Shown here: positions 16,958-25,160 of the stretch, piece by piece
How the letters are laid out: each line of letters starts with the position of its first letter
Position numbering within the stretch: the stretch's first letter is position 1
Assembly (NCBI GenBank): GCA_963835775.1
Contig: CAWIHB010000015.1
Coordinates: forward strand, 48,390-112,389
DNA: 64,000 nt
DNA from: Palsa-504 sp963835775
GTDB taxonomy: Bacteria; Actinomycetota; Actinomycetes; Streptosporangiales; Streptosporangiaceae
Direction: 5' to 3'
Position numbers and translations under genes: made by a program
The notes under the pieces: model-generated
What the model saw: the letters and a program-made list of their open reading frames with translations, nothing else
Told to the model about the DNA's origin: nothing
Database searches by the model: none

Positions 16958-17686
16958 TCACAGCACGGAACGATCCGGGCCGGCGTCCGTCTGGTCCAGG
17001 AGCTGCCGGATCCGCTGATCCCCGGCGGGCAGGCCGAGGACGGCGCGGGTGAACTCGGCGGCCAGCTCGTGCCATAGGCTCGCCCGGCGCAGCATCGCGT
17101 GCTCGCTGCCGCCGATCTCGATCGCGGTGACCTGGCTGGCCTCCCGGGCCCGCTGGGCGTAGGCCCAGGTATCCGCGGGCCTGGTCACCGTGTCCGCGCT
17201 GGCGTGCGCGAGCAGGATCCGCCGGCCGGCCAGCTGGGCCACCGGCTCACCCGGCGGCAGCCACGGCGCCAGGCCAGCCACCGCGGTCACCAGCGGATGG
17301 CCGCCGGCCCGCAGCGCGGCCCGCGCACCCATCGAGTGCCCGACGAGTATGACGGGAACCCGGACGGTGGTATCGGGGAGCCCGTCCAGCAGCCGGTTCA
17401 GGTCGGCGACGGGTGAGGCTTGGGCGTCATTCCAGCCCCGGAGCCGGAACCTGGGCCGCCAGACGGTGACCTGGCTGCCGCGCACCGCTTGCCGTATCGC
17501 CTGGGCCACGGGGACCATCCGGAGCACGGCCAGCTGCGTCGCGCTGGTCGGCCTGGTGCTGACCGATGTTCCGCCGTGCGCGACGATCACCACGGCGCGG
17601 ACACCCGGATCCCCGCCAGCCCCCGTAACGTCCGGGCCGGACAAGGGGGCGTTCCCGACCGCAGGAACCACGTTTCGTTCGGTCAC
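16958..17686 (-). CDS. alpha/beta hydrolase
   Basis: A 242-residue serine hydrolase with VVIVAHGGTS near the N-terminus (oxyanion region), the nucleophile elbow GHSMGARAAL, then LLAHASADTVTRPADTWAYA carrying the Asp and GGSEHAMLRR carrying the His of the triad. I took the GTG before TERNVV because upstream residues in the same frame are arginine-rich and unlike the family; the frame is open to a start at 17818. It is divergent from the GAF-ANTAR gene. Substrate unknown. Confidence 0.75.
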   Translation of the reverse strand: MTERNVVPAVGNAPLSGPDVTGAGGDPGVRAVVIVAHGGTSVSTRPTSATQLAVLRMVPVAQAIRQAVRGSQVTVWRPRFRLRGWNDAQASPVADLNRLLDGLPDTTVRVPVILVGHSMGARAALRAGGHPLVTAVAGLAPWLPPGEPVAQLAGRRILLAHASADTVTRPADTWAYAQRAREASQVTAIEIGGSEHAMLRRASLWHELAAEFTRAVLGLPAGDQRIRQLLDQTDAGPDRSVL

Positions 17687-17960
17687 CTTCTCATGATGCC
17701 GAAGGGAGCACGGCGCTGCGGTCCGAAGCCCCACCGAACCGGCCACCCTCGGCGCGGATAGGCCCCTGGTACGCTGTCGGCGTCCCCAGAGCAGGACAGC
17801 CGCGGCGAAGCCCCGCATTGCTGCCGTTAACCTGTCTGTGGCGTAGCGTGGGTGTCGGCAGGCCCCGGTGATCCGGTGTCCGGCAGGGTGTTGAGTCCGG
17901 TCCCTGCTGACGCTGTCCTTCTCAGGAGACGGAGGCGGCGGGTGGGCGAGCGCCCTGATC

Positions 17961-18692
17961 GTGCGGGCAAGAGGCCACGCCCGCGGTTGCGCCGCTGAAA
18001 TGGCAGGTTACAGGCTTGGCCGGATCCTGGCCGTGCTGTCTGCCGAGGAGGGCGCGTGGTCTTCGGCCCGGCTGTGCGGGGCGTGCCCTGGGATCGTGGG
18101 GGTGACCGGGGCGGGGGTAATGCTCATGTCGGGGGAGGTACCGCGCGGGTCGTTGTCCGCCTCCGACAAGGTGAGCCACCTGATCGAGGAGTTGCAGTAC
18201 ACGCTGGGCGAGGGCCCGTGCGTGGATGCCTACCGGCAGGACCGGGTGGTGGCCGAGCCCGACCTCGCGGATCCGGTGACCTGGCGGTGGCCGGCGTTCA
18301 CCCCGGCGGCGCTGCGGGCGGGCGTGCGGGCGGTATTCGGGTTCCCGCTGCAAGTCGGCGCGGTGCGGCTGGGGGCGCTGAATCTCTACCGGGACCGGCC
18401 GGGCCCGCTGACCGGCGAGCAGGAGGCGGACGCGCTGGTCCTCGCGGGCGTGGCGGCTCGCTGGGTGCTGGAGACCCAGGCCGGAGCGGCCCCCGGAGCG
18501 GTGGCCGGGGAACTGGAGGCTGGCGCCGACTTCCACTTCGCGGTGCACAACGCGGCAGGCATGGTCTCGGTCCAGGAGAGCATCAGCGTCACCGAGGCGC
18601 TCATCCGGCTGCGCGCGTTCGCGTTCAGCAGCGACCGGCTGCTCGACGACGTGGCCCTGGACGTGATCGCCCGCCGGCTGCGGCTGGGGTGA
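17961..18692 (+). CDS. GAF and ANTAR domain protein (first copy)
   Basis: A 243-residue cytoplasmic regulator. The GAF domain spans about residues 17-165 (GVTGAGVMLMSG, YTLGEGPCVDAYRQDR), and the C-terminal ANTAR RNA-binding domain about 185-238 (AAGMVSVQESISVTEALIRL). ANTAR proteins bind paired hexaloop hairpins in mRNA leaders and prevent termination. In this copy the usual ANTAR opening with IEQAKGV is altered to VHNAAGMVS, so RNA binding may differ. An internal ATG at 18000 is an alternative start. A second GAF-ANTAR gene follows, suggesting a duplication. Confidence 0.82.
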   Translation: MRARGHARGCAAEMAGYRLGRILAVLSAEEGAWSSARLCGACPGIVGVTGAGVMLMSGEVPRGSLSASDKVSHLIEELQYTLGEGPCVDAYRQDRVVAEPDLADPVTWRWPAFTPAALRAGVRAVFGFPLQVGAVRLGALNLYRDRPGPLTGEQEADALVLAGVAARWVLETQAGAAPGAVAGELEAGADFHFAVHNAAGMVSVQESISVTEALIRLRAFAFSSDRLLDDVALDVIARRLRLG

Positions 18693-18816
18693 CACCCGCT
18701 CGCCCGGCCCGTCGTGGCGTGACGCGCCACTACATAGGATGGTTACCGCGGGCCGGCCGTGATCTGGCGCTCGCCGGGTCCGGACGGACCGCCGGGCGCT
18801 CAGGAGGTGAGTGGAG

Positions 18817-19557
18817 ATGACCCGGGAAGCCAACGTGGTCCGGTCACTGGTCGAGATGGCCGACACCCTGGTGGACGACTATGACGTCATTGACTTGCTG
18901 ACCGCACTCACGGACCGGTGCGTCAGCCTGCTCGGCGTCTCCGCCGCCGGGGTGATGCTGGTCTCTCCCGCGGGCCGCCTGGCGCTGGCGGCCTCCTCCA
19001 GCGAGGCGATGCGCCTGCTGGAGCTGTTCGAGCTGCAGGCCCAGGAAGGCCCCTGCCTGGATGCCTTCCGCACCGGCGAGCCGGTGCGGCACGAGGACCT
19101 GGAAGCCGGGTCCGGCCGCTGGCCGTCGTTTACCGCCGCCGCCCGCGACGCCGGGTTCGGGTCGGCGTGCGCCCTGCCGCTGCGGCTGCGGGAGGTAACC
19201 CTCGGCGCGCTGAACCTGCTCAGCGTCACCCGGTCCCCGATGGCCGAGGCGGACGTCATCGTCGCCCGGGCATTCGCCGACCTCGCCGCCCTCAGTATCG
19301 CCCAGCACCGGGCCAGCGCAGAGGCCCAGCGCCTGAATGAGCAGCTATCCGGCGCGCTGACCAGCCGCGTGGTGATCGAGCAGGCCAAGGGCGTGATCTC
19401 CGAACGCGCCGGCGTCCCCCTGGCCGAGGCTTTCTCCCGGCTGCGGGCTTACGCCCGGAACCGCAACCTCCGCCTCACCGACGTCGGCCAGGCCGCCGTC
19501 GACGGCACCCTCGACCCGCAGGCATGGGCCCCGCCGGCCCGTCCGGCCCGTCCCTGA
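18817..19557 (+). CDS. GAF and ANTAR domain protein (second copy)
   Basis: A 246-residue regulator. The GAF domain opens VVRSLVEMADTLVDDYDVID and contains AQEGPCLDAFRTGEPV. The canonical ANTAR domain reads RVVIEQAKGVISERAGVPLA then FSRLRAYARNRNLRLTDV. The ATG at 18817 lies nine bases after AGGAGG, which makes it better than the GTG six bases earlier. Unlike its upstream neighbour it keeps the standard ANTAR sequence, so it is the likelier functional antiterminator. Effector and RNA target are not visible. Confidence 0.88.
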   Translation: MTREANVVRSLVEMADTLVDDYDVIDLLTALTDRCVSLLGVSAAGVMLVSPAGRLALAASSSEAMRLLELFELQAQEGPCLDAFRTGEPVRHEDLEAGSGRWPSFTAAARDAGFGSACALPLRLREVTLGALNLLSVTRSPMAEADVIVARAFADLAALSIAQHRASAEAQRLNEQLSGALTSRVVIEQAKGVISERAGVPLAEAFSRLRAYARNRNLRLTDVGQAAVDGTLDPQAWAPPARPARP

Positions 19558-19667
19558 CAATACGGGACCTTCGCCTCTGACCGGCCAGCACGCAAGGCGG
19601 CAGCGTGGCCTCAAGGCAGCCGTCATTTAGATCGCCCGTCACCTGAGGTGAGGGGAAGTGGGCCGGG

Positions 19668-20462
19668 ATGAGCATCGGCCGCCGTATAGCCACCCTGTTC
19701 CGGGTGAAGGCGGATAAGGCGCTGGACCGCGCCGAGGATCCCCGCGAGGTTCTCGATTACTCCTATGAGCAGCAGCTTGAGATGGTGCAGAAGGTGCGCC
19801 GCGGGGTTGCGGACGTGACGACCAGCCGCAAGCGCGTCGAACTGCAGGTCACCCAGCTGCAGCTGTCGGCCGGCAAACTGCAGGTCCAAGCGCAGCAGTC
19901 GCTCGCCGAGGGGCGCGAGGATCTCGCTCGTGCGGCGCTGATCCGCCGGGCGGCTGTAACCTCCCAGATCAGCGACCTGCAGGGCCAGCAGGCGTCACTG
20001 CAGGCGGAGGAGGAGAAACTCACTCTCGCCACGCAGCGGCTGGAAGCGAAGGTGGGTGCGTTCCGTACCCGCAAGGAGACCATCAAGGCTGCCTATACCG
20101 CCGCCGAGGCTGAGACCCACGTCGGGGAGGCGGTCAGCGGGATCTCCGAGGAGATGGGCGACATCGGCATGGCCATGCAGCGCGCTCAGGACAAGTCCGA
20201 GCAGCTGCAGGCCCGGGCCGGCGCGCTGGACGAGCTGATGGCCTCCGGCGCGCTGCCGGACGCGACCGTGCCCGGCGGACGCGACGACGTCCAGTCTGAG
20301 CTGGATGCCCTGACCACAGGCCACGACGCGGACCACGAGCTGGCCCGGATGAAGGCGCAGCTGCCGGCATCCGCCGCCCCGCCGGCCGTGGCGGGACCGG
20401 GGACGGCATCAGCCGATCCGCCGGCGCCCCCGCCAGAGCTACCGGGCCCGGCAGCCCGCTGA
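19668..20462 (+). CDS. pspA: PspA/IM30 family membrane-stress protein
   Basis: A 264-residue protein, almost wholly coiled coil from about residue 25 to 190 (ALDRAEDPREVLDYSYEQQL, MVQKVRRGVADVTTSRKRVE), as in PspA, IM30 and LiaH, which polymerise on damaged membranes. The start MSIGRRIATLFRVKADKALD is the family N-terminal amphipathic helix. The C-terminal 40 residues are Pro/Ala-rich. It stands alone in this orientation after the GAF-ANTAR pair; no PspB/C or ClgR-Rv2743-like partner is nearby. Confidence 0.88.
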   Translation: MSIGRRIATLFRVKADKALDRAEDPREVLDYSYEQQLEMVQKVRRGVADVTTSRKRVELQVTQLQLSAGKLQVQAQQSLAEGREDLARAALIRRAAVTSQISDLQGQQASLQAEEEKLTLATQRLEAKVGAFRTRKETIKAAYTAAEAETHVGEAVSGISEEMGDIGMAMQRAQDKSEQLQARAGALDELMASGALPDATVPGGRDDVQSELDALTTGHDADHELARMKAQLPASAAPPAVAGPGTASADPPAPPPELPGPAAR

Positions 20463-20633
20463 ACCACGCCTACCGCCAGGCCACCACCGTCACCTGGCTC
20501 GGCATCGTCGCCTGCCAGGGTCGGCACCGCGTTCGCGGTTCGCACCGACCACGCGTCGCTCCGCTCGGTGGGCGTGCTCGCCAACCGGTACCTGCTCGGC
20601 GCCATAGGCATCGCACTGGCCGACGGCGGCTAG
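20463..20633 (+). pseudogene. remnant of a P-type cation ATPase C-terminus
   Basis: Directly after the pspA stop, one frame reads LNHAYRQATTVTWLGIVACQ and a shifted frame continues VGTAFAVRTDHASLRSVGVL and ANRYLLGAIGIALA before a stop. Together they match the final membrane helices of cation-transporting P-type ATPases, with one extra base in the CAGGG run near 20519. The rest of the gene, over 2 kb, is gone. This marks a deletion junction just behind pspA. Confidence 0.6.
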
Positions 20634-20706
20634 GCTCGGAGGGAGACGGGGAGCTCGGGCACGCACCACGGACCGTTCGGCATAAGGCCATGAGGGGGAA
20701 GCAGCG

Positions 20707-21474
20707 GTGGAGCCATTCGATCCGAGCAGGCCGAACATTGCCCGGGTCTGGGATTACTGGCTCGGCGGCAAGGAGAACTTCGCCGCCGACCGCGAACTGG
20801 CCGAGAAGATGCTGGCCGTCCACCCGGTCTCCGCGCAGATGGCCCGGGAGAACAGGCAGTTCCTGGGGCGGGCGGTCAGCTACGTGGCGGACCGCGGCGT
20901 CCGGCAGTTCATCGACATCGGCGCCGGCCTGCCGACCGCCCTGAACACGCACGAGATCGCCCGGCGCGTCGACCCGGAGGCGCGGGTGGCCTACGTGGAC
21001 AACGACCCGGTGGTGATCTCGCACGCCCGCAGCCTGCTGGCCAAGAGCGCCGGGGTGGTCGCGGTGCCCGGCGACATGCGCGACCCCGGGCGCATCCTGG
21101 CCGATCCGGGGCTGACCGACCTGATCGACCTGGCCGAGCCCTGCTGCGTGATCATGTCCGCGGTCCTGCACTTCGCCGACGCGGACACCGCCCGCGAGGT
21201 GGGCGCCGCGTTCGCCCGGGCGGTCTCCCCCGGCAGCTACCTGATCATCTCCGTCGGTTCCGGCAGCCGGTCCGAGGGCGAGAACTTCACCACGGCGTAC
21301 ACGGCCGCGCAGATCTACATCCACTCGCCGGAGGAGATCACCAGCTTCTTCGATGGCCTGGAGCCCGTGCCGCCCGGCGTGGTGGCGGTGCGGCGCTGGT
21401 ACGGCGACGACCCGCTCCCCAACCTGAAGCCGCGCACGGCCACCTTCATCGGCGGCGTGGCCCGGAAGGCGTGA
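20707..21474 (+). CDS. SAM-dependent methyltransferase (DUF574 / Methyltransf_19 type)
   Basis: A 255-residue actinobacterial methyltransferase with the family start FDPSRPNIARVWDYWLGGKE, motif I FIDIGAGLPT, motif II VAYVDNDPVV and CVIMSAVLHF. Families of these are expanded in actinomycetes and are mostly uncharacterised. The GTG start follows GGGGGAAG at suitable distance. It ends just before a 16-bp palindrome that may act as terminator. Substrate unknown. Confidence 0.86.
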   Translation: MEPFDPSRPNIARVWDYWLGGKENFAADRELAEKMLAVHPVSAQMARENRQFLGRAVSYVADRGVRQFIDIGAGLPTALNTHEIARRVDPEARVAYVDNDPVVISHARSLLAKSAGVVAVPGDMRDPGRILADPGLTDLIDLAEPCCVIMSAVLHFADADTAREVGAAFARAVSPGSYLIISVGSGSRSEGENFTTAYTAAQIYIHSPEEITSFFDGLEPVPPGVVAVRRWYGDDPLPNLKPRTATFIGGVARKA

Positions 21475-21479
21475 GCTAA

Positions 21480-21495
21480 CCAGCCTGCAGGCTGG
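21480..21495. terminator. possible hairpin terminator after the DUF574 gene
   Basis: CCAGCCTGCAGGCTGG is a perfect palindrome six bases after the stop codon. It can form a 6-bp GC stem with a four-base loop. There is no T-tract, so the terminator role is tentative. Confidence 0.3.
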
Positions 21496-21726
21496 AGCCC
21501 AGCCGCTACCTCATTTAGCCGGCTCGCCCGCGGGCGGAAATGGCCCAAATAGGGAGGGTGCGGCGGGGCTCCACCCGGGATGCCTGATTAATCGGATCTA
21601 TCGGATCACTGTGGTTACGCGCATAATTGTACGGCGGGCGATGGCGCCGGAAACTTGAAGCGCTACCCGCCCTGCGACGTAAGCGATGCGCTCCAGCCCG
21701 GAGCGCCGTCCCGTGGGGGGTTTCTT

Positions 21727-22386
21727 GTGTCAACAGATCCTGGCGCCGCGGCTAGCCACCCGACGCTTCAGCAATTCAGCCTTGACGAGCTGGCTGGGTA
21801 CACCGCCGAGCAGGCTTTCGGCCCGACCGCCAGCCCCGACTTCCGGGTCTTCTACGTGGGCCGGGATGACGTTCACGGGATACTGATGTATCTGTTCGCC
21901 CGGGTGAGCCTGAGCGTGAAAATGAACATGTTCGGATACGACGACAACGACCTCAACAACGCCCTGATGGACCTGGTCCAGAATCCTTCGGTAATGGTTC
22001 AGGTCACGCTGGACAGATCACAGGCGGGCGGTCCTGCTGAGAAGGCGATTCTCAGCGGTGACGCGGCGCAGAACGCGGCGGGTTACGCCAATGACTTCGC
22101 GGTGGGCGAGTCGGCTACGGACCAGATCAGCCACACCAAGGGCGGTGTCCTGGACGGGATAGTCGCGTTCGAAGGCTCGACGAACTGGTCATCCTCCGGT
22201 GAGGGCACGGGCATTAGCCTCACCGCCGCGAAACAGGCTCCCGGATTCAAGGCGCAGAACAACACCCTGGCCGTCTACGTCAATTCTTATGAGATCGCCA
22301 AGTTCTCGGCCCGCCTGGATTACGAGCACGCCGTGGCGAAGGCGCAGGGGCAGCGCGCCGCACCGCCCGCGTCTGAGTCCGAGTAA
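21727..22386 (+). CDS. phospholipase D-like protein with a single HKD-type motif
   Basis: A 219-residue protein. FRVFYVGRDDVHGILMYLFA is followed by FGYDDNDLNNALMDLVQNPS, then the PLD-type HTKGGVLDGIVAFEGSTNWS, which carries His-x-Lys and the GSTN signature. It has one HKD motif rather than two, so like other short members it would act as a homodimer, probably as a nuclease or phosphodiesterase. The GTG start follows a G-rich stretch; a TTG at 21655 extends the frame. A 7-bp hairpin (GCGCTCC and GGAGCGC) lies in the leader. Confidence 0.7.
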   Translation: MSTDPGAAASHPTLQQFSLDELAGYTAEQAFGPTASPDFRVFYVGRDDVHGILMYLFARVSLSVKMNMFGYDDNDLNNALMDLVQNPSVMVQVTLDRSQAGGPAEKAILSGDAAQNAAGYANDFAVGESATDQISHTKGGVLDGIVAFEGSTNWSSSGEGTGISLTAAKQAPGFKAQNNTLAVYVNSYEIAKFSARLDYEHAVAKAQGQRAAPPASESE

Positions 22387-22416
22387 CACCCGCGTGCGCG
22401 CTGGCGGTGCCGCCCA

Positions 22417-22450
22417 ATTACTCTCCGGGCAGGATTACTCTCCGGGCAGG
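22417..22450. repeat. 17-bp tandem duplication at the 3' end of the DUF1684 gene
   Basis: ATTACTCTCCGGGCAGG occurs twice head to tail. The inner copy contains the stop codon and last codons of the DUF1684 gene, and the outer copy lies just beyond the stop. It is a recent slippage or repair duplication with no effect on the protein. Confidence 0.85.
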
Positions 22451-23043
22451 CGCTCACCCGCGGTGACGGGCGCGCTGATGGTGTTGCCCGGCGGGGCCAG
22501 CGGGCAGTGCCACTCGGCGCTGTACCGGCAGGAAGGGTGATAGAGGAAGTTCAGGTCGACGATCAGCCGCTCCCCGGCGGCACCCAGGTCGGCGCCCTTA
22601 GCGGTGTCCAGCGCATACCGGCCGCCGCCGTAGCTCGACCGGCCCGCGGTGCCGTCGCGCAGCGGCAGGAACAGCCCGCCGCCGTACTGCCGCAGCCACC
22701 ACACGTCCACGGTCGCGTCCAGCGGCGGCGGCAGCCGCACTGAGCCGATGCGGTCCAGCGGGATCACGCCGTCGCTGCTCGGCACGGACAGCGACCGCTG
22801 TTCCGCGGCGGGCAGCAGCGGCAGTTCGAAGCGCAGCTCCGGGTCGTAGGGCCAGTAGGGCAGGCCGGCAGCGCGCAGCGGGTCGCCGGGCGGCAGCGGG
22901 CTCTGCGGGTGAGACCGGAACAGCTCATCGCGGCCTTGCCGCCACAGCTCGTGCGCCCGCTCCGGGTCGTCCTCGGCCCGGACCGCCGCGTACAGCTCGC
23001 TGGTCAGGCGGCGCCAGCTGGCCAGCTCGAGCTCGTGGGTCAT
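22435..23043 (-). CDS. DUF1684 domain protein
   Basis: A 202-residue protein of the DUF1684 family: WRRLTSELYAAVRAEDDPER opens it, and GLPYWPYDPELRFELPLLPA and DLNFLYHPSCRYSAEWHCPL are conserved segments. Family biochemistry is unknown; it has an all-beta core and a conserved Tyr/Cys/Trp cluster near the C-terminus. It is the last gene of the LigJ operon, 31 bp after ligJ. Confidence 0.8.
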   Translation of the reverse strand: MTHELELASWRRLTSELYAAVRAEDDPERAHELWRQGRDELFRSHPQSPLPPGDPLRAAGLPYWPYDPELRFELPLLPAAEQRSLSVPSSDGVIPLDRIGSVRLPPPLDATVDVWWLRQYGGGLFLPLRDGTAGRSSYGGGRYALDTAKGADLGAAGERLIVDLNFLYHPSCRYSAEWHCPLAPPGNTISAPVTAGERLPGE

Positions 23044-23074
23044 CGTGTCCTCCAGGTTCGATGGCGCTGGGGCG

Positions 23075-24091
23075 TCACGGCAGGCGCGGAACAGCCTGCT
23101 CCAGGCGCGGGTAGACCCGGCGGGCGTTGAGCTCGTAGACCCGCTCCCGGTCCGCGGGCGCCAGGCCGAGCGCGTCGACGTAGCGCCGGGTGTCGTCGAA
23201 GTGATATCCCGTCTGCGGGTCGATGCCGCGCACGGCGCCGATCATCTCCGAGCCGAACAGGATGTTGCCGACGTCGATGACACCGAACAGCAGGTCGATG
23301 CCGGGCTGGTGGTACACGCAGGTGTCGAAGAAGACGTTACCCAGCACCGATTCGGCCAGCGGCGGCCGTCCGAGCATGTCGGCCAGCCCGCGGAAGCGAC
23401 CCCAGTGATACGGGACCGCTCCGCCGCCGTGCGGGATGATCAGCCGCAGGTCAGGGAAGTCCTTGAACAGGTCAGCCTGGAGCAGCTGCATGAACGCGGT
23501 GGTGTCGGCGTTCAGGTAGTGCGACCCGGTGGCGTGGAAATTAGGGTTGGTCACCCCGGACACGTGCACCATGGCGGGCACGTCTAGCTCGGCCATGGCC
23601 TCGTAGAACGGGTACCAGGACCGGTCGGTCAGCGGTGGGGAGGTCCAGTGGCCGCCGCTCGGGTCGGGGTTCAGGTTGCAGCCCACGAAGCCGAGCTGCT
23701 GCACGCACCGGCGCAGTTCGGCGATGGACCTCTCGATCGGGACGCCGGGGAACTGGGGCAGCTGGCAGACACCCGCGAAGCGGGCCGGGAACAGCCCGAT
23801 GACGCGGGCGATCAGGTCGTTGCTGACCTCGGCCCAGCGCAGGCTGACCGCCTCGTCGCCGAAGTGGTGCTCCATGGCCGAGGCACGCGGCGAGAAGATC
23901 GTCGCGTCGACGCCCCGCTCGTTCATCAGCTTCAGCTGGCCGCCGTCGATCGACGCGCGGATGTCGTCGTCGGGGATCTCGGGATAGGGCGGCGGGGCGG
24001 CGCCCGCCGCGAAGGCGGCCTTCTGCGCCTGCCGCCAGTCGGTGTGCGCCTTCGGCGCGGTCGTGTAGTGACCGTGACAGTCGATGATCAT
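23075..24091 (-). CDS. ligJ: 4-oxalomesaconate hydratase-type amidohydrolase
   Basis: A 338-residue metal-dependent amidohydrolase-fold enzyme. The sequence follows LigJ of Sphingobium SYK-6 as I recall it: MIIDCHGHYTTAPKAHTDWR with the HxH metal site, then ERGVDATIFSPRASAMEHHF, NLNPDPSGGHWTSPPLTDR, HYLNADTTAFMQLLQADLFK and VIPHGGG-type IIPHGGGAVPYHWGRFRGLA. LigJ hydrates 4-oxalomesaconate to CHA in the protocatechuate 4,5-cleavage pathway. No LigAB, LigI or LigK is visible here. ATGA overlap with the upstream dehydrogenase indicates coupling. Confidence 0.82.
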   Translation of the reverse strand: MIIDCHGHYTTAPKAHTDWRQAQKAAFAAGAAPPPYPEIPDDDIRASIDGGQLKLMNERGVDATIFSPRASAMEHHFGDEAVSLRWAEVSNDLIARVIGLFPARFAGVCQLPQFPGVPIERSIAELRRCVQQLGFVGCNLNPDPSGGHWTSPPLTDRSWYPFYEAMAELDVPAMVHVSGVTNPNFHATGSHYLNADTTAFMQLLQADLFKDFPDLRLIIPHGGGAVPYHWGRFRGLADMLGRPPLAESVLGNVFFDTCVYHQPGIDLLFGVIDVGNILFGSEMIGAVRGIDPQTGYHFDDTRRYVDALGLAPADRERVYELNARRVYPRLEQAVPRLP

Positions 24092-24873
24092 GGCAGCTCC
24101 TGGCCCTGGCCGTCGCGCAGCTCGATGAGCAGGTCACGCGCCGCGGCAGCGATGCGCGGCGGGATGCCGAGCTCGGCCAGCTGCTCGGCCGCGGCGCTCA
24201 TCTCCTCGGCGCGGCGCCGCGCGTGCTGGTGCGTCCCTTCGACCAGGCGGATGATCGTCTGCTCGTCGAAGCCGGTGAGTTCGGCGCTGATGTTGGCGGC
24301 CAGCCATTGCTCGCAGTCGGCCGCCCGGGCCGCCGTCAGCGCCTCGACCACCGCGGCGGCCAGGCCCTTGTAGAACACGCTGCGCAGCAGCTTGCGGGAG
24401 ATCGCCGCTCCGGCCGGGCCGGGCAGCACCTCCACGTCGGCGCCGAGCGGCGTGAGCAGCTCGGCGTACTGTTTTGCGCCTTCTCCAGAGACCAGCATGG
24501 GCGTGCGCAGTCCCTGGCCCGGGACCGGGGACAGCAGCGCCACGTCGGCCACCGGGACGTCCCGGCCCGCGAGCTGCCTGACCAGCGCCGCCTTGACCCC
24601 GGGAGCGGCGGTGTTGAGATCGGCCCAGATGGTGCCGGGCCGCAGCGAGTCCAGCGCGTTGACCAGCGCCGTCTGCGCGTCATGGCCGCTGTTGACGCTC
24701 AGCACCAGGCTGGCGTCGCGGACGGCGTCGGCCTCGGAGATCCGCGCGGCCACGCCGGTCACGTGAATGTGCTTGGGGTCGTAGCCGCGGACGTCGGCGC
24801 CCGCGGCCACCAGGTCGCGGCCGATTTCAGACCCGGCTTCACCCAGGCCGAGCAGGGCGATGGATGCGGTCAC
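24088..24873 (-). CDS. NAD(P)-dependent dehydrogenase, 6-phosphogluconate/beta-hydroxyacid type with DUF1932 C-domain
   Basis: A 261-residue Rossmann enzyme: the nucleotide-binding start ASIALLGLGEAGSEIGRDLV, then DLNTAAPGVKAALVRQL and PVPGQGLRTPMLVSGEGA, where beta-hydroxyacid dehydrogenases usually carry DAPVSGG. The catalytic-Lys region SRKLLRSVFYKGLAAAVVEA leads into the helical DUF1932-like C-terminus. I used the GTG before TASIAL. It is first in the operon with ligJ and the DUF1684 gene, so it probably acts on a related branched oxo- or hydroxy-acid. Confidence 0.78.
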   Translation of the reverse strand: MTASIALLGLGEAGSEIGRDLVAAGADVRGYDPKHIHVTGVAARISEADAVRDASLVLSVNSGHDAQTALVNALDSLRPGTIWADLNTAAPGVKAALVRQLAGRDVPVADVALLSPVPGQGLRTPMLVSGEGAKQYAELLTPLGADVEVLPGPAGAAISRKLLRSVFYKGLAAAVVEALTAARAADCEQWLAANISAELTGFDEQTIIRLVEGTHQHARRRAEEMSAAAEQLAELGIPPRIAAAARDLLIELRDGQGQELP

Positions 24874-25026
24874 GGCGTCCCGGCCACTGGCGGGGTGCAC
24901 GGCTCGACGTGGGCCAGGTGAGTGATCTCGTGCATCGGCGGCGTGCAGCTCCGGGTTGGACAGCGGCTGCGGTTAGCGGCTGCGGCGCCGCAGGGGGTCG
25001 GGATGGCCCGAGGACGACCGGGCCGG

Positions 25027-25122
25027 TGGCGGAGGTGGACGGGAATCGAACCCGCCAAACCGAGAACCTCGGTTTCACCGGTTTTGAAGACCGTGGCGCC
25101 CACCAGGAACGCGTACACCTCC
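25027..25122 (-). tRNA. selC: selenocysteine tRNA (anticodon TCA)
   Basis: A 96-base tRNA with CCA encoded. The acceptor starts GGAGGTG and ends CACCTCC-G-CCA. The anticodon loop is CTTCAAA with anticodon TCA. The very long variable arm has a perfect 8-bp stem (AAACCGAG and CTCGGTTT) with a GTT loop, and the T-loop is TTCGATT. The long variable arm, 96-base length and TCA anticodon define tRNA-Sec and exclude tRNA-Ser or a suppressor. The organism should therefore encode SelA, SelB, SelD and at least one selenoprotein, none of which is in the window. Confidence 0.95.
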
Positions 25123-25160
25123 ACGCCATCGGTGCCCGGACGGACAGCAATCGTATCAAT

